Under the pieces are notes generated by a model that made no database searches, was not told the origin of the DNA, and saw only the letters and a list, made by a program, of their open reading frames with translations. A stretch of DNA of 64,000 nucleotides from Viola odorata (Eukaryota > Streptophyta > Magnoliopsida > Malpighiales > Violaceae), in assembly GCA_963691705.1 (NCBI GenBank), contig OY829542.1:44513105-44577104 (forward strand), given 5' to 3'. The position numbers and the translations under genes were made by a program. This document shows positions 34,203 to 46,290 of the stretch, in pieces. Numbering within the stretch: the stretch's first letter is position 1; every line of letters begins with the position of its first letter.

Positions 34203-36278
34203 TTAGGAGCACACCTCTTCGGTATTCATTGCAGCCTCAGGATGATAATGAAGCATCTCCTTCCACATCATCTCTCGTACCATCTCCTCGCCTAAGTCCT
34301 CATCTATCTCGAGATCAATGGGGACCTGAGCTGGGGGGTTACATCTGGGATCATATAGAGGTGACATATAGGGGTGCTCAAGCGCTCCAGTAACAGTGAT
34401 CCTTTTGGATGGGTCAAAAACGAGCATTTTTTGCAACAAATCAATCGCCATAGGGTGAGCATTTGGGTAGAGGCGGGAAAAGGGAGTCCCTGGGGAATAA
34501 GGAAGTGACTTGATGAATTTCTTTGCCTTAGGATTATCAATAAATTCAAGATCCTCCTCCCTCTGGCTGCCAAGGATGTTGACAATAAGCTTAAGCTGGT
34601 TTAGACACTCTGTGCCAGGGAAGATCGGTTTCCGACCAAGCAGTTCAGCAAAGATGCATCCAACAGACCAGACATCAATGCATGTCCCATAGTTATCACA
34701 GCAGAGAAGGAGCTCTGGAGCACGATACCAGCGTGTGACAACATACTCAGTCATGAACTGGTTTTTTCCATTGCTAGTACGCGCCAGCCCAAAATCACAA
34801 ATTTTTAGGTCACAATTAGCATTGATAAGTAGGTTCCCAGGTTTTAAATCGCGGTGGAGAATGTTTGCAGAGTGTAGATACTTCAAACCTCGAAGCAACT
34901 GCACCAGGAAGTATCAGTTCATGAAAAACTACACGACCTACATGAATAATTCTTTCATAGTATGTGCTTCGGAAAGCTTTTTGATACCATGAACCTATTG
35001 GCAAGCTACTGAAGTTAGAAAATGGGTAATAGAGGTGTGGGTGTTTACTATTTAGATTCTTAGTGCTGCAACCACAAGCTAGCAGCAGAGAAAAATAGTT
35101 AATAAACATTAAGATTCAGATATTCCATAGGGTTAGCATGCAGCATACGAACAGTACCACAATCAATCATAGTTTTTTGTTCCTCACTTGAAAGCACGAG
35201 ACTTCTTGAAAAGTATTCAACACAAGAAAGAAACTACTTGCTAAAATACGGATGAAACATGTAGAAAACAAAAAAACGATTATATTAGTTAATTTTCATT
35301 CAGAGCAATGTAATAAATTCAAAATAATCTCAACCCTGAAATTCAATCCATAGAATCAAAGAAACAAATAAAGATAACAAAAAGAACAGAATTATGGATG
35401 ATATTGTCATCAAGCAACGAATTATCTAACAAGCATTACAATTTACAAAGTAATGGACCCCTAATTCTACATGTAGCATGCAAGCCATGCATCCAACTAC
35501 TGGGTTACTAGCTACTTGCATAAGCCACATCATAAACAAGAAGAATACAGCACACACGCTGTCCATCAATATAAGATTTTTTTATAAATAAAACCACAAA
35601 AGTTATTTTTCCCATGAAAAGGCAGCATTTGATTACTAAATTTGTACCCACAGCTAAGTCAAGACCATGGAGGAAAGTGCAAAATCCAATAACTCAACAT
35701 AGCAGCAAAAACGGCATTAATTAGCTCACAACACTAAGTATATTCCATATGACAATAACTGCTAAGCCTTACACCTTTTCCTAATGAAAATTCGCGCCAA
35801 GTCTACATATGAAAAACATGCATCTTTCTATTAGAATAATATATATGAAATATACCTGAAATAGAAAGTATTGGCAGTGATCATTACTGAGTGCTTGAGA
35901 TGACTTGATAATTTGATGCAAATCCGTATCCATGAGTTCATAGACCAGATACACATCCTTAAAGCTCCTCCGCTGAATTGGCGTCATCACATCTTTCAAA
36001 CCAATCACATTCTCATGCCGCAGATGCCTAAGAAGCTTCAATTCCCGCAAAGTTCGCAGAGCATCAATGCGATTCTCAAATACATTATGTATCTTCTTAA
36101 TCGCAACTTTCTCATTAGTTTCTTTATTCACAGAAGAACACACAATCCCATACGCCCCACGCCCAATTGGCTTTATTGGCATGTACTTCGTATCAATCTC
36201 AAACAAAGTCTGCCACATGGAAAAATAATGCTTCCCCTGAATCCTCACCCCATTCGGCGGCTCCACAGGAGTGGCCAT
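34203..36278 (-). CDS. Group C mitogen-activated protein kinase, two coding exons
   Basis: Exon 1 is 35856-36278 (141 codons) and exon 2 is 34203-34898 (231 codons and TGA/TAA-type stop), joined phase 0 across a 957-bp GT-AG intron; 372 residues in all. The start was chosen as [10 protein letters not shown] because it matches plant group C MAP kinases (Arabidopsis MPK1/2/7/14 type) and is preceded by untranslated sequence. Motifs: glycine loop GRGAYG at 39-44, lysine K61 in VAIKK, catalytic HRDLKPGN (D158), DFGLA (D176), activation loop TEY (191-193). The C-terminus, [20 protein letters not shown], is typical of the group. It is a serine/threonine kinase activated by dual phosphorylation of TEY by a MAP kinase kinase, acting in cytosol and nucleus. 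It appears intact. A leader intron probably lies at 36321-36527. Confidence 0.95.
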
Positions 36279-36830
36279 CCCTGGAAATTCACTAGCAATT
36301 AGAGTTGCAAAACCCAATCACTGCACATTTTTACAACCGTAAGCGACACCGCGCCTCGCAATACGATATACATACAATGTATCAACCTTTTTCTTGCAAG
36401 TCAAAAGGTACCACCTAAGCAAATGGAATTCTACCTATTTCTACCTATATAGAAGCTAAACAACATGTCAAAATCAGATAATTAAGTCAAACACTAGCTA
36501 ATTTGGATAGCGAATAGGATTGCTTACCCTTTTTTTCGTTTGATTTGTAACGAACTCTTAACTAACTCATCCTCACACAATCCGGCACAACCCTGCTCAT
36601 TTCCCCCAGATTTGCACAAATTTCAAAGAATTATCACATTTTACCATCAGCTGAGCTTTGCTCAATTTCGCGCCACGAACTGATCGGATCCTCTCTAGCT
36701 CAGGCGAAGCTCCTCCGTTCCGGAGTCGATCGTGTGGTGGTGGAGAGTGCTGATTGTTCACAGGTCGCGATCAAGATTGGGAATGTTGTGGAGAGGAGAG
36801 CAGTGAGTGAAAAAAGCGAAGACAGAGGAA
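36279..36830 (-). other. 5' untranslated region and leader intron of the MAP kinase gene
   Basis: On the minus strand a donor GTAAGC at 36527 and an acceptor tgcag ending at 36321 delimit a 207-bp intron about 40 bp before the start codon. Upstream leader sequence extends to about 36830. Plant group C MAP kinase genes often have such an intron. Confidence 0.55.
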
Positions 36831-37765
36831 ATGATTAAAGAAATGTGGATATTAGTTTGGCTTGATTGCGTCAGAGACCCGGACTTCTCTCTTGCAACGA
36901 CAGGTACGGATATTTTTCTTTATTCCTTGGCGGTGATTTCATGCGTTTCGAGGGGAATAATGAAAACGACGTCGTGATACTGTTCGGAATACTGAAACGG
37001 TGTCGTTATAGCTATGTTTTTGGATGATCCACGTCAAGAGTTTGTTGGGCTTTAGGCCCCTTTAAGCTACTTCAGAAAAGGAAAACAAAAAGGGAAATGG
37101 CTGCTTCAAATGACAAAAGCTTGAGATGAAGTAAAGGAAGAGATTTATTGTTAATCTTAGAAATTCAATTACTTGTTAATTAGTTTACTCAAATTTAATA
37201 TTTTATTATAGGAGTAAACAAATAACCAATGATATCTGACCCAAAAATAATAAAAAATAATATTACTTTATTATTTTTGCTCAACCCCAAAGCAACCTTT
37301 TTTTTCTTTCTAATTTTAACTATTAAATAATAAACCAACAATTAAAAAAAGTGGGAAAAACCTAATTAACCAACTAATTAGGTACTAATTAAGGTTTTGA
37401 GGTGAATCCTTCTTCATCTCTCCATTTTTATCATATAGTTGCGTACATGGTTTATAATCCACAGCCCATAACCCAAACAGAAGAAGCAAACTCTTGTAGA
37501 GCCTAGCCCAGTTACGATCCTGGGCCTCCCTGTAATATAAAATCACAAATAAAGCCCAACTACAAAGTTCTATTCCTTTCTCTTCATTTTGTATTTTTGA
37601 TGAAAGGCTCTTGGGAATATTTTCAATTCCATTCCATGTGCTACTAAGCCTAAAATGTTTGTGTAAATGGTTCTAACACTCCTACTTTTTTATATATAAA
37701 ACTACTTATCTGATTACTTTCATCCTAATGGAAATTACTTTCTTGGTTATTTTCTCCGTAGAGTG
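36831..37765. other. Intergenic, promoter region of the MAP kinase gene
   Basis: No gene. Bases 36964-37010 hold two related motifs, aaacgacgtcgt and aaacggtgtcgtt. From 37140 the sequence is AT-rich up to the copia LTR. Confidence 0.4.
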
Positions 37766-38882
37766 TGTTGGCTCAAGGAGGACATTAATCTTTATTTTGA
37801 TGATTTATAGACACACAAATTAATTAGAATACTAACGCAATTTTAAGCTAAAGTGTTTATATAGTTTGCGAACGTGACAACAAAAGGGCAACGAAGCAAT
37901 TATCGCAAGCTAAAGATCAAGTGTGTAATAAAATATAAACATGTAAATATGATTGTATTTAACACTTGATTTATGTTCCAATATACCTCAAAAGAAAGTG
38001 TCAAAAGGTTTTGCGCTAAAATGAGTTTCGAAAAATAAAGTGTCGCTTTTGAAAACAGTAGTTAGCGGCATGCCGCCAAGGGTGCGCCAAAACTGGTTTG
38101 CTCAAACCAGTGGTTAGTGGCATACCGCTAAGAGCTTAGCGGCATGCCGCCAAGAGCGTCCGAGAGTATATTTTTCTTCCAGAGCTTAGCGGCATACCGC
38201 TAAGACTCTGACAATCATAACAGCTCTTTTTCAACTACTAATAAAGGCTAGTTTTTGCTCTCTCCTTTATGGGCGAACCTCCAACCTCTTGGCACTATAA
38301 ATACTCATCTAAAATGAGTTTCTAACTGCTAAGAGAGTTCTTACAAACTTCCAAACACACAAATACACTTACAAGCTTACAAAATCAAGATTTTACAATA
38401 CAAGCTTTTCTCAAAGGTTTTGATTCATTCTTGTGTTGATCTTTCAAGTGTATTTAAAGCTTTCTCTTGAGGTAATATTGAGCATTTATTGGTGTTGATT
38501 GTCAATCATACATTTATCATTTTATACACCAATTCTTTTTTGCAATTACTATCATATTTATTGTGAAGGTTTGAAAAGTGTACCTAACACTTTTGGGTAT
38601 TGGGTAATTAACATAGGTTGTGGTTGAGCCCGTAAAAACCATAGGTTGTAAGGTTGAGAGTTGAACCAAGAAAAGCTCAAGTAATAGCAAAAGGATTTGC
38701 ATTTGAAAATCCTAAGGGGGAAGCTCTTAGGTAGTGGAGTATAATTCGGTTGAGAATTGGAACCACTATAAATCTTGTGTTTTGATATTCTCTCTACTCT
38801 TACTTGTGCAGAAATTTAAATCGGCTATTCACCCCCCCCCCCCCCCCCCACCCACCCCTCTAGCACGTTTATTGGATTATCA
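37766..38882 (+). repeat. 5' LTR of the copia element
   Basis: 1,117 bp. TATA box ctataaata at 38295-38303. Upstream, 38062-38204, are four copies of a cttagcggcat(a/g)ccgc(t/c)aag palindromic motif. A run of 18 C (38832-38849) near the end is missing from the other LTR. Confidence 0.88.
38062..38204. promoter_or_regulatory. Cluster of palindromic motifs in the copia LTR
   Basis: Copies at 38062-38080, 38113-38132, 38135-38154 and 38185-38204, all variants of cttagcggcataccgctaag; arms cttagcgg and ccgctaag can pair around a short loop. The cluster lies about 90-230 bp upstream of the TATA box, where enhancer elements would be. The right LTR has lost a 60-bp segment with two copies. Confidence 0.5.
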
Positions 38883-38900
38883 ATTGGCAGCGGAGCAAGG
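38883..38900 (+). promoter_or_regulatory. Primer-binding site of the copia element (variant)
   Basis: attggcagcggagcaagg follows the LTR directly. It aligns with TTGGTATCAGAGC, the initiator-tRNA-Met site common in such elements, with three differences. Confidence 0.45.
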
Positions 38901-38945
38901 TCAAGTGGTTAAAGGTTTAATCACCTCAGGTGCAAGGATCAAAAA

Positions 38946-40770
38946 TGGCTAAAGAGGGATTTCTTACCAACAAAGAAGGAGGTGCACTCAACCGACCACC
39001 TACCTCGACGGGAATAATTATCTTCATTGGAAGATAAAAATGAGAACTTTTATAACCTCACTTGATTGTGAAATGTGGGATTGTGTAGAGAATGGAACCC
39101 GCCGGAGAAGGAGGAGCGTCAAAACCTCTTGCATTTACAAGTTGGAGTGCTGCCATAAAAGCAAGAAAAACCTTGGAATCCAAGACTATGTATGCTCTAT
39201 TCGTTTCCATTTCTTCAAGTGAATTCAACCGGGTCAGCTCATGCAAAACCGCAAAGGAAATGTGGGATACTTTGGAGATGACTCATGAAGGTACGACTCA
39301 AATTCGCGATCTCCGATTAAATCAACTCAAGCATGAATATGAATTATTCAAGATGAACAAAGGTGAATCTATCTATGATCTTAGCACAAGATTACAAAAT
39401 TTGTGCAATGCTATGGATAATCTTGGATGGTCTCCAAGCGATCATGTGATGGTTCGGAAGATCTTAAGTGTGCTTCCAAGCAAATGGGTTTCCAAGAAAG
39501 TAGCCATTGACGAAAAGGATGTGAAGCCTACATATTCACAACTTATAAGCTCACTTATCGCATTTGAGCACGAGTTGAATTTGCATCACTTGAAAGAAGG
39601 AAACGGAAAAAAATGAGCAAAAATATTGCCTTTTCAAGCAAGATTTTTGAAGAAGATGATGATGAAACTCTTGCCCTCTTCACTAGAAGACTCAAAAAAT
39701 TCTGGAAAAATGATTCCAAGAAGAAGAAATACCAAGGTGAGCTTTCTAACCCTTCTAAATTCAAGGTTAAAACTGATATTGTTTGTTTTGAGTGTGACAA
39801 ACTAGGACATATCAAGAGTGAATGTCCAAACCTTGAAAAGAAGATGTATGAAAATAAAGGGTCAAGAGACAAGGAGACAAGAAAGCATCATAGAAGAGCA
39901 TTTAAAGCTACTTCCACTTGGAGTGATGAGGATGAAGAATCAAGTAGTGATCAATCGGAGTCCTCATCCGAAGATGAAGTTGCAAACTTGTGTCTTCGTG
40001 TCGACGTTGATAGTGATGCTTCTCAAAGGAGTTCTTCATCGACTTCTACTTCTTTCAATGGATGCACGAATGTGTGCCTAATGGCTCAAAGCGATGATGA
40101 GGTAAACTCTTGCAATTCCTCTATTGATGAACGAAATTATGATGAATTGCTTGATGTCTTTAATGAACTAGCTACACGTTTTAAAAACTCCACTAAGAGA
40201 AATGCTAAACTTGTTAAGGAATTAAAAAGCCTTAAAAATGACATTATTGAATTAGAAGAGTTAAATACAAGTTTGACAAGTGAGAATAAATTGCTTGATA
40301 TTGCATGTGGTAAAGCTAAAAAATAAAACATTACATGTCAACTTTGTGCTAATGCTAGTCAAGAAATTTTAGACTTGAATGAAAAGATAAAACGTCTTGA
40401 AACCACATTAGCCAAATATGTGCAAAGTAACCATAGTCACCATAATTGTATGAATGATCAAAAGAAAAATGGTGATATGAGAGGCATTGGTTTTAACTCT
40501 TCCACGAGCATGAGTAATAGTAGAACCACTTTTGTCAAGGCTTATTCTTCTAATAATCATGCTAGTTCATCAAAATCCAAAAATAAACCTTCACATATTA
40601 AGCCCAAATATAGATGTACTTATTGTAATAAAAATGGGCATGTGTTATATTTTTGCTATATAAGAAAAGGTCTTAGCAATGTAAAACACATTTGGGTACC
40701 CAAGGGTACAATTGCAAATGAGAAAGGACCCAAACATGTTTGGGTTTCTAAAACTAACTAGTTTGCTTGT
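38946..40770 (+). pseudogene. gag: Copia gag with zinc knuckles, frameshifted
   Basis: An ATG at 38946 opens MAKEGFLTNKEGGALNRPP, a SIRE-like gag start. Frame changes follow near 38998 and 39095 and in an A-run near 39612. The central part (39092-39616) is a capsid-like UBN2-type domain (FTSWSAAIKARKTLESKTMY; AKEMWDTLEMTHEGT). The next segment carries a CCHC knuckle, CFECDKLGHIKSEC, and a serine/acidic stretch, then a coiled-coil region. After a TAA at about 40324 there is a second Cys/His motif, YCNKNGHVLYFC. It runs into pol. Confidence 0.8.
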
Positions 40771-43700
40771 AGGTGTGGCGAAAACCCGATGCGTATAAAT
40801 GACATTTGGATAGCGGGTGTTCGCGGCACATGACGGGTGATAAGTCAAAATTCACCCATTTGGAAGAAAAGAGTAGAGGAAGTGTGATCTTCAGTGACAA
40901 CCTAAAGCGCAAAGTTTTGGGTATTGGTAACGTTGGACACTCTCCCTCTATTGAGCATGTGTTGTTTGTGCATCATCTTAAATTTAACCTCTTAAACATT
41001 AGTCAATTGTGTGATAGAGATTTAATTGTTATTTTTACATCCACACATTGTGAAGTTAGGAATATACACACACGCTCACTTGTGTTTATTGGCAATAGAG
41101 TAGGAAATGTATATATGATTGATTTGAATGATATTCCTGACAATGATCATACATGTTTAAGTGCATTAGTAGATAATTCATCAATATGGCATAGAAGACT
41201 TGTTCATGTAGGAATCGACCATATTGCAAAGCTATCTAGGAAAGAGCTAGTGCGAGGCCTACCTAAATTGAAGTATAAGGTGGAGGGCTTGTGTGATGCA
41301 TGTCAATATGGGAAGCAAACCAAGAGCTCATTCAAGTCCACAAAAACCGTGCCTACTTCAAGACCACTCCGACTTCTTCACCTTGACTTATTCGGGCCAA
41401 TGAGGACGACTAGTATGGGTGGTAAGAAGTATATTTTTGTTATTGTAGATGATTATTCTAGATTTACTTGGGTAATTTTTCTATCTCATAAGCATGATGC
41501 ATGTGATAATTTCAAAAGACTTTGTAAAAGAATTCAAAATGAAAAAAGCTCTAAAATTTTCAAAATTAGAAGTGATCATGGTGGTGAATTTGAAAATGGC
41601 ATCTTTCAAGAATTTTGCAATGAAAATGATATTGATCATAATTTTTCATGTCCTCGCACTCCTCAACAAAATGGAGTAGTTGAGAGAAAAAATAGAACAT
41701 TGCAAGAAGCAGCTCGGACTCTTTTAAATGAACATAAATTGCCAAAGTCGTTAGTACCACATGCTATGTTTTAAATCGTGTTTTAATTCGGTCATTGCTT
41801 AATAAAACTTGTTATGAATTATGGCATGATAGAAAACCCATCATTGCTCACCTTAAAGTCTTTGGATGTAAATGTTTCATTTTAAACATCAAAGACAATT
41901 TGGGAAAATTTGATGCAAAGTTGGATGAAGGCATTTTTCTTGGCTATTCTACTACTAGTAAAGCATATATAGTTTACAATAAAAGAACTCTAGTTGTAGA
42001 AGAATCCATACATATTGCATTTGATGAGACTAATCATTTTGAAAGTGTGAAAAAGATAGCTAGTGATGATGATGAAGATTTTGGGAGCCTTCAAGTTAAT
42101 CCTCCAACGACAATTCCTAACAACTTGAAGGACAACTCTCCATCACTAGATAGCCTAAAAATTCAAGAGGAGAAAGAGTCGGAAGAAGAGGTCCTTGAGG
42201 ATGCAAATGATGTAGTCAATCAAAGTGATCAAGGTCCCTCCAATTCCAAACCTTGGAAAATCATGAATGCACATCCGCAAAAAAAAATCATAGGTAATCC
42301 TAATAGCAAAGGTATCGCTACTTGTTCTAATCTTAGAAATATATGTGATCATCATGCTTTTGTTTCTCATTTTGAGCCTAAAAAGTTTGATGAGGCCTTG
42401 CATGATGCTAGTTGGACAATTGCCATGCAAGAGGAACTAAATTAATTCGAACGCAATAGTGTTTGGAAATTAGTTCCTAAGCCTAGCAACCACACTATTA
42501 TTGGTACCAAGTGGGTTTTTAGAAACAAACTTGATGAGTGGGGTAATGTCATTAGAAATAAAGGTAGATTGGTGGCCCAAGGGTATAACCAACAAGAAGG
42601 TATTGATTTTGATGAGACATTTGCCCCGGTTGCTAGACTTGAATCCATTCGCATGATATTAACTTTTGCATGTTATAAAAATATGAGTTTATATCAAATG
42701 GATGTGAAAAGTGCATTTTTAAATGGTTACATTATGGAAGATCATAAATTTCCCAACCATATTTTTAAACTTGAAAAGGCTTTATATGGTTTAAAACAAG
42801 CTCTTAGAGCTTGGTATGATCGTTTGAGTCAATTTTTGTTGAAAAATGATTTTACAATAGGGAAAATTGACCCTACACTCTTCACTAAGCATAATGGTAA
42901 AAACATGTTAATTGGGCAAATTTATGTTGATGATATTATTTTCGGTTCTACTAACGATTCTTTGTGCAAGGATTTTGAAAAATGTATGCATAGTGAATTT
43001 GAGATGAGTATAATTGACGTTCTTCCTTGGACTTCAAATCCGTCAATCTCAAGAAAGTATCTTCATAAATCAAGCCAAATACATCAAGGATCTCCTAACC
43101 AAATACGGATACAATGATGTCAAGGAGAGTCCTATTCCCTTAAGCCCTACCGCAAATCTTGGCAAGGATGAAAATGGTAAAGATGTGGACATCACTCTTT
43201 ATCGAGGTATGATTGGTAGTCTTTTATATTTGACGGCAAGTAGATCGGATATCATGTTTAGTGTTTGTCTATTTGCTCGTTTTCAATCTTGTCTTAAAGA
43301 GTCTCATTTGTGCGCATTGAAAAGAAGTTTTAAATATTTGAAAGGCACACCTAACTTGGGACTTTGGTACCCTAAAGGGTCTAGCATTGCTCTAGTTGGT
43401 TATTCCGATGCTAATTTTGCCGGTTGCAAAATAGATAGGAAGAGCACCAGTGGCACTTGCCGCTTTTTAGGACAAGCTTTGGTCTCTTGGTCAAGCAGGA
43501 AACAAAATTTGGTAGCTACTTCCACCACGGAAGCTGAATATATTATCGCCGGATCTTGTGTAGCTCAAGTTTTATGGATGAAACAAACTTTAGAGGATTT
43601 TAATCTTAAGTTCAGTAAGATTCCTATTTACTGTGATAGCACAAATGCTATCAACTTGACCAAAAATCTTGTTTGTCATTCACGAACTAAGCACATAGAT

Positions 43701-43835
43701 GTTCGTCATCATTTTATTCGTGATTATTTAGCTAAAGGGGATATTGTGCTTGAATTTGTTGGTACTAATAGTCAACTTGCAGACATTTTTACTAAGCCTT
43801 TTGCTAAGGATCGTTTTGTGGAGCTAAGACATTAA
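40771..43835 (+). pseudogene. pol: Copia pol: protease, integrase, RT, RNase H
   Basis: The protease site LDSGCSRHMTG starts at 40806. Integrase has a finger with H...H...CDAC (LCDACQYGKQ), a GAG-pre-integrase segment and D-D-E residues in LHLDLFGPM, IRSDHGGEF and GVVERKNRT. Reverse transcriptase has FAPVARLESIR and YVDDIIFGSTND. RNase H has GYSDANFAG, STTEAEYIIA and HIDVRHHFIRD, ending ADIFTKPFAKDRFVELRH. Breaks: a deletion/frameshift near 41745 in integrase, TAA at 42443 before RT, and a small deletion with frameshift near 43012 between RT and RNase H. All main catalytic motifs persist. The motif set is that of Ty1/copia, SIRE/Maximus type. Confidence 0.86.
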
Positions 43836-44534
43836 ATCGGCATAAGCTATCCATTTGAATAAATCTCAAACCGGTATTCCTAAAACCTTTATCTTCTTAG
43901 CCTATTTTTGAGTTTATTTCTTTTATGTTTAGTTATGTGTTTATGATCGTGTTTAGAATTGTTCAATCCATAATCATGTATATCATGTATTGCCATAAAT
44001 TGTTTGAATTAATTATGCATATATGTGTTTATTTAGAAAAATCTTCCATGCATTTTTGCATTTGTGCATTGATTTGATCATTGAGGAAATGGGTTGGAAT
44101 TGATTTAGTTTGGAATATGAAGATTTGATTCAAGTGGCATAACATCTAAGGGCATTTTGGAGATTTTACGAAGTTTACGGAATCGAATCGGAGAAGAAAT
44201 GAAAATTCTGGGAATTTTGGACAACTCTTAGCGGCATACCGCTAAGAGAGTTTTTAAACTCTTCCCTTCCCCGTGTTCTTCATTTTTTCAGAACACTCTC
44301 TCCTCCAGCCCGTGTTTTCCCTCTCCTCTCCTCCAAAAATCTGATTCTTACCTTAAACCACTCAAATCTTACCCAAATCCTCTCAAATTTCGACCAAACA
44401 CTCCTCACTCTACTACAAACAAAACCCATTCATCAATTTCATTACTTAAACATGAAATCATTCCCTAAATTAGACAATCAAATCTGAAACCCTAAAACCT
44501 AAAATCTCTATTTTTTCATCACTTTTCTCTAAAT
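43836..44534 (+). other. Spacer between copia pol and third ORF
   Basis: No protein. Bases 44227-44246 hold an exact copy of the LTR motif cttagcggcataccgctaag, followed by a C/T-rich leader-like stretch before the ATG at 44535. Confidence 0.55.
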
Positions 44535-44636
44535 ATGTCTTCCAAGCGTGGTAGACTTGCAGCTGGTAAGAGCAAGCCTTCCTCTTCGCGTGGACGCGCT
44601 AAACCAACTCGCTTGGCAGCAGGGTCCTCCTCCTCC

Positions 44637-46127
44637 TAGGGGTGTACATGGGCCGGTTCGGGCTAGTTCTTGGGCTAGAACCGGACCAGACCGGAATTAC
44701 CGGTTCTCATCTAAGACAGAACCGGACACTTCCGGTCCAGTTTGGGCCGATTTCAAATTTTTCGGGTCAGACCGGGCCGGTTCCAGTTCTGACCCGGAAT
44801 TTTTTTTTAAAAAAAATTTAAATAACATTTAAAATATAAAAGAAAAAAAATGAGGACTTTTAAGGCACCCCAAAAAATAGGCGTTTCTCACTACTTGAGA
44901 CAAGCGCACTGTATTTTTTAGTAAAAGGTGAAAGAATAATTTTGGTCTAAATTCTTGTGTTAGAGCGATGTGGTATTCCTTCCATTTGCTTTTTAAATTT
45001 TTATTATTAATTCATCATCTTACTTTTGGGCCTCACTTGTCCATGTGTATTGGGCCATTAACCATGGCATTCTTGCCATGGCACTCTTTCCAATTTTTCC
45101 ATCCCTTCCAAATAATAAAAGCATCAAGTGCTCAAGAAGAAAAGAAAGGAATAACAACATTATAACAAAAATATAAAATATTTAACCGTATATTTCCTCA
45201 GATATTCTCTTTGTCCGTTACAAACATACAAGAGATTAAGTATTTCACTCAAGCATTTTCGGTCCTTAAAAATAACCGTTCTTTTAATATTATTTTTAAT
45301 TTTATGACAATTGATAATAATTAATAGCTATATTATTAATAATTAATGGTCTTACTTTATACATATTAACTATATAAATAGCTATTACAATTTACAATAA
45401 TACATTACTAGTATAATTAAAATTGCATAATACATTAGTAATTTAAACATTAATACAATTTAAATTAAAAGCATAAAACTCTAAACAATTAGTAAATTTT
45501 AATTCTATGAAAATTGATAATAATTAATAACTATATTATTAATAATTAATAGTCTTACTTTATACATATTAACTATATAAATGGCTATTACAATTTACAA
45601 TAATATATTACTAGTATGTGTCATCTTAACTATATAAATGACTATTACAAAATTATTTCTTAGTTCATATAACGTCCTTAATAAAATTTTGTATTTAAAA
45701 TAACAAATAAAAATAAAAAATGAGGACTTTTAATTGAGTTTAAAAGAAAAAAAAGGAAAAATGCATAATACATTAGTAATTTAAACATTAATAAAATTTA
45801 AATTAAAAGTATAAAACTCTAAACAATTAGTAAATTTTAATTTTATGACAATTGATAATAATTAATAGCTATATTATTAAGAATTAATGGTCTTATTTTA
45901 TACATATTAACTATATAAATGGCTATTACAATTTACAACTATATTACTAGAAAAAAAATATATATGCATGAGGAATTTTAATATAGTATAGAAGGAAAAA
46001 AGAAAGAGGAGGAGTTAAGTTTAGAAAGAAAGAAAAAAAGTAAGAGCCAAGAGGATTTGAACCTCTCCCCTTTAATATAATAAGTGATGAGTTAACCATT
46101 AAACCAAATGAAAACTTTGATATTATT

Positions 46128-46170
<43 letters not shown>

Positions 46171-46290
46171 GTTCTCGGATTTTGAGGGTAGGAGAACCGG
46201 ACCGAATCGAAACTTTCCGGTCCTGTCCGGGTCAAAAAAAGGACGGTTCTGGTTCGGGTTCCGGTCCGGCCCGGTTCTTGTACACCCCTA
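44637..46290. mobile_element. hAT-type non-autonomous element in the third ORF
   Basis: 1,654 bp. Ends taggggtgtacatggg / gtacacccct a with repeated ccggttc words just inside. Perfect 8-bp target duplication cctcctcc (44629-44636 and 46291-46298). The interior is AT-rich with repeated blocks (an aattgataataattaata motif at about 45305, 45510 and 45850) and an (AT)n tract at 46131-46166. No transposase. Confidence 0.85.
46036..46112 (-). other. tRNA-like B-box hairpin in the hAT element
   Basis: The minus strand reads AGAGGTTCAAATCCTCT, a perfect 5-bp stem with a 7-base loop that matches the RNA polymerase III B box / T-arm. Upstream, tggtttaatggtta resembles an A box weakly. An acceptor stem cannot be drawn, so it is not a functional tRNA gene. 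Confidence 0.3.

Noticed and set aside
36964..37010. aaacgacgtcgt-type motifs as operator
   Set aside because: Similar words are common in plant promoters and repeats; a single pair gives no support for a specific function.
46082..46112. Full tRNA gene on the minus strand
   Set aside because: Only the T-arm/B-box is present; no acceptor stem or clear anticodon arm.
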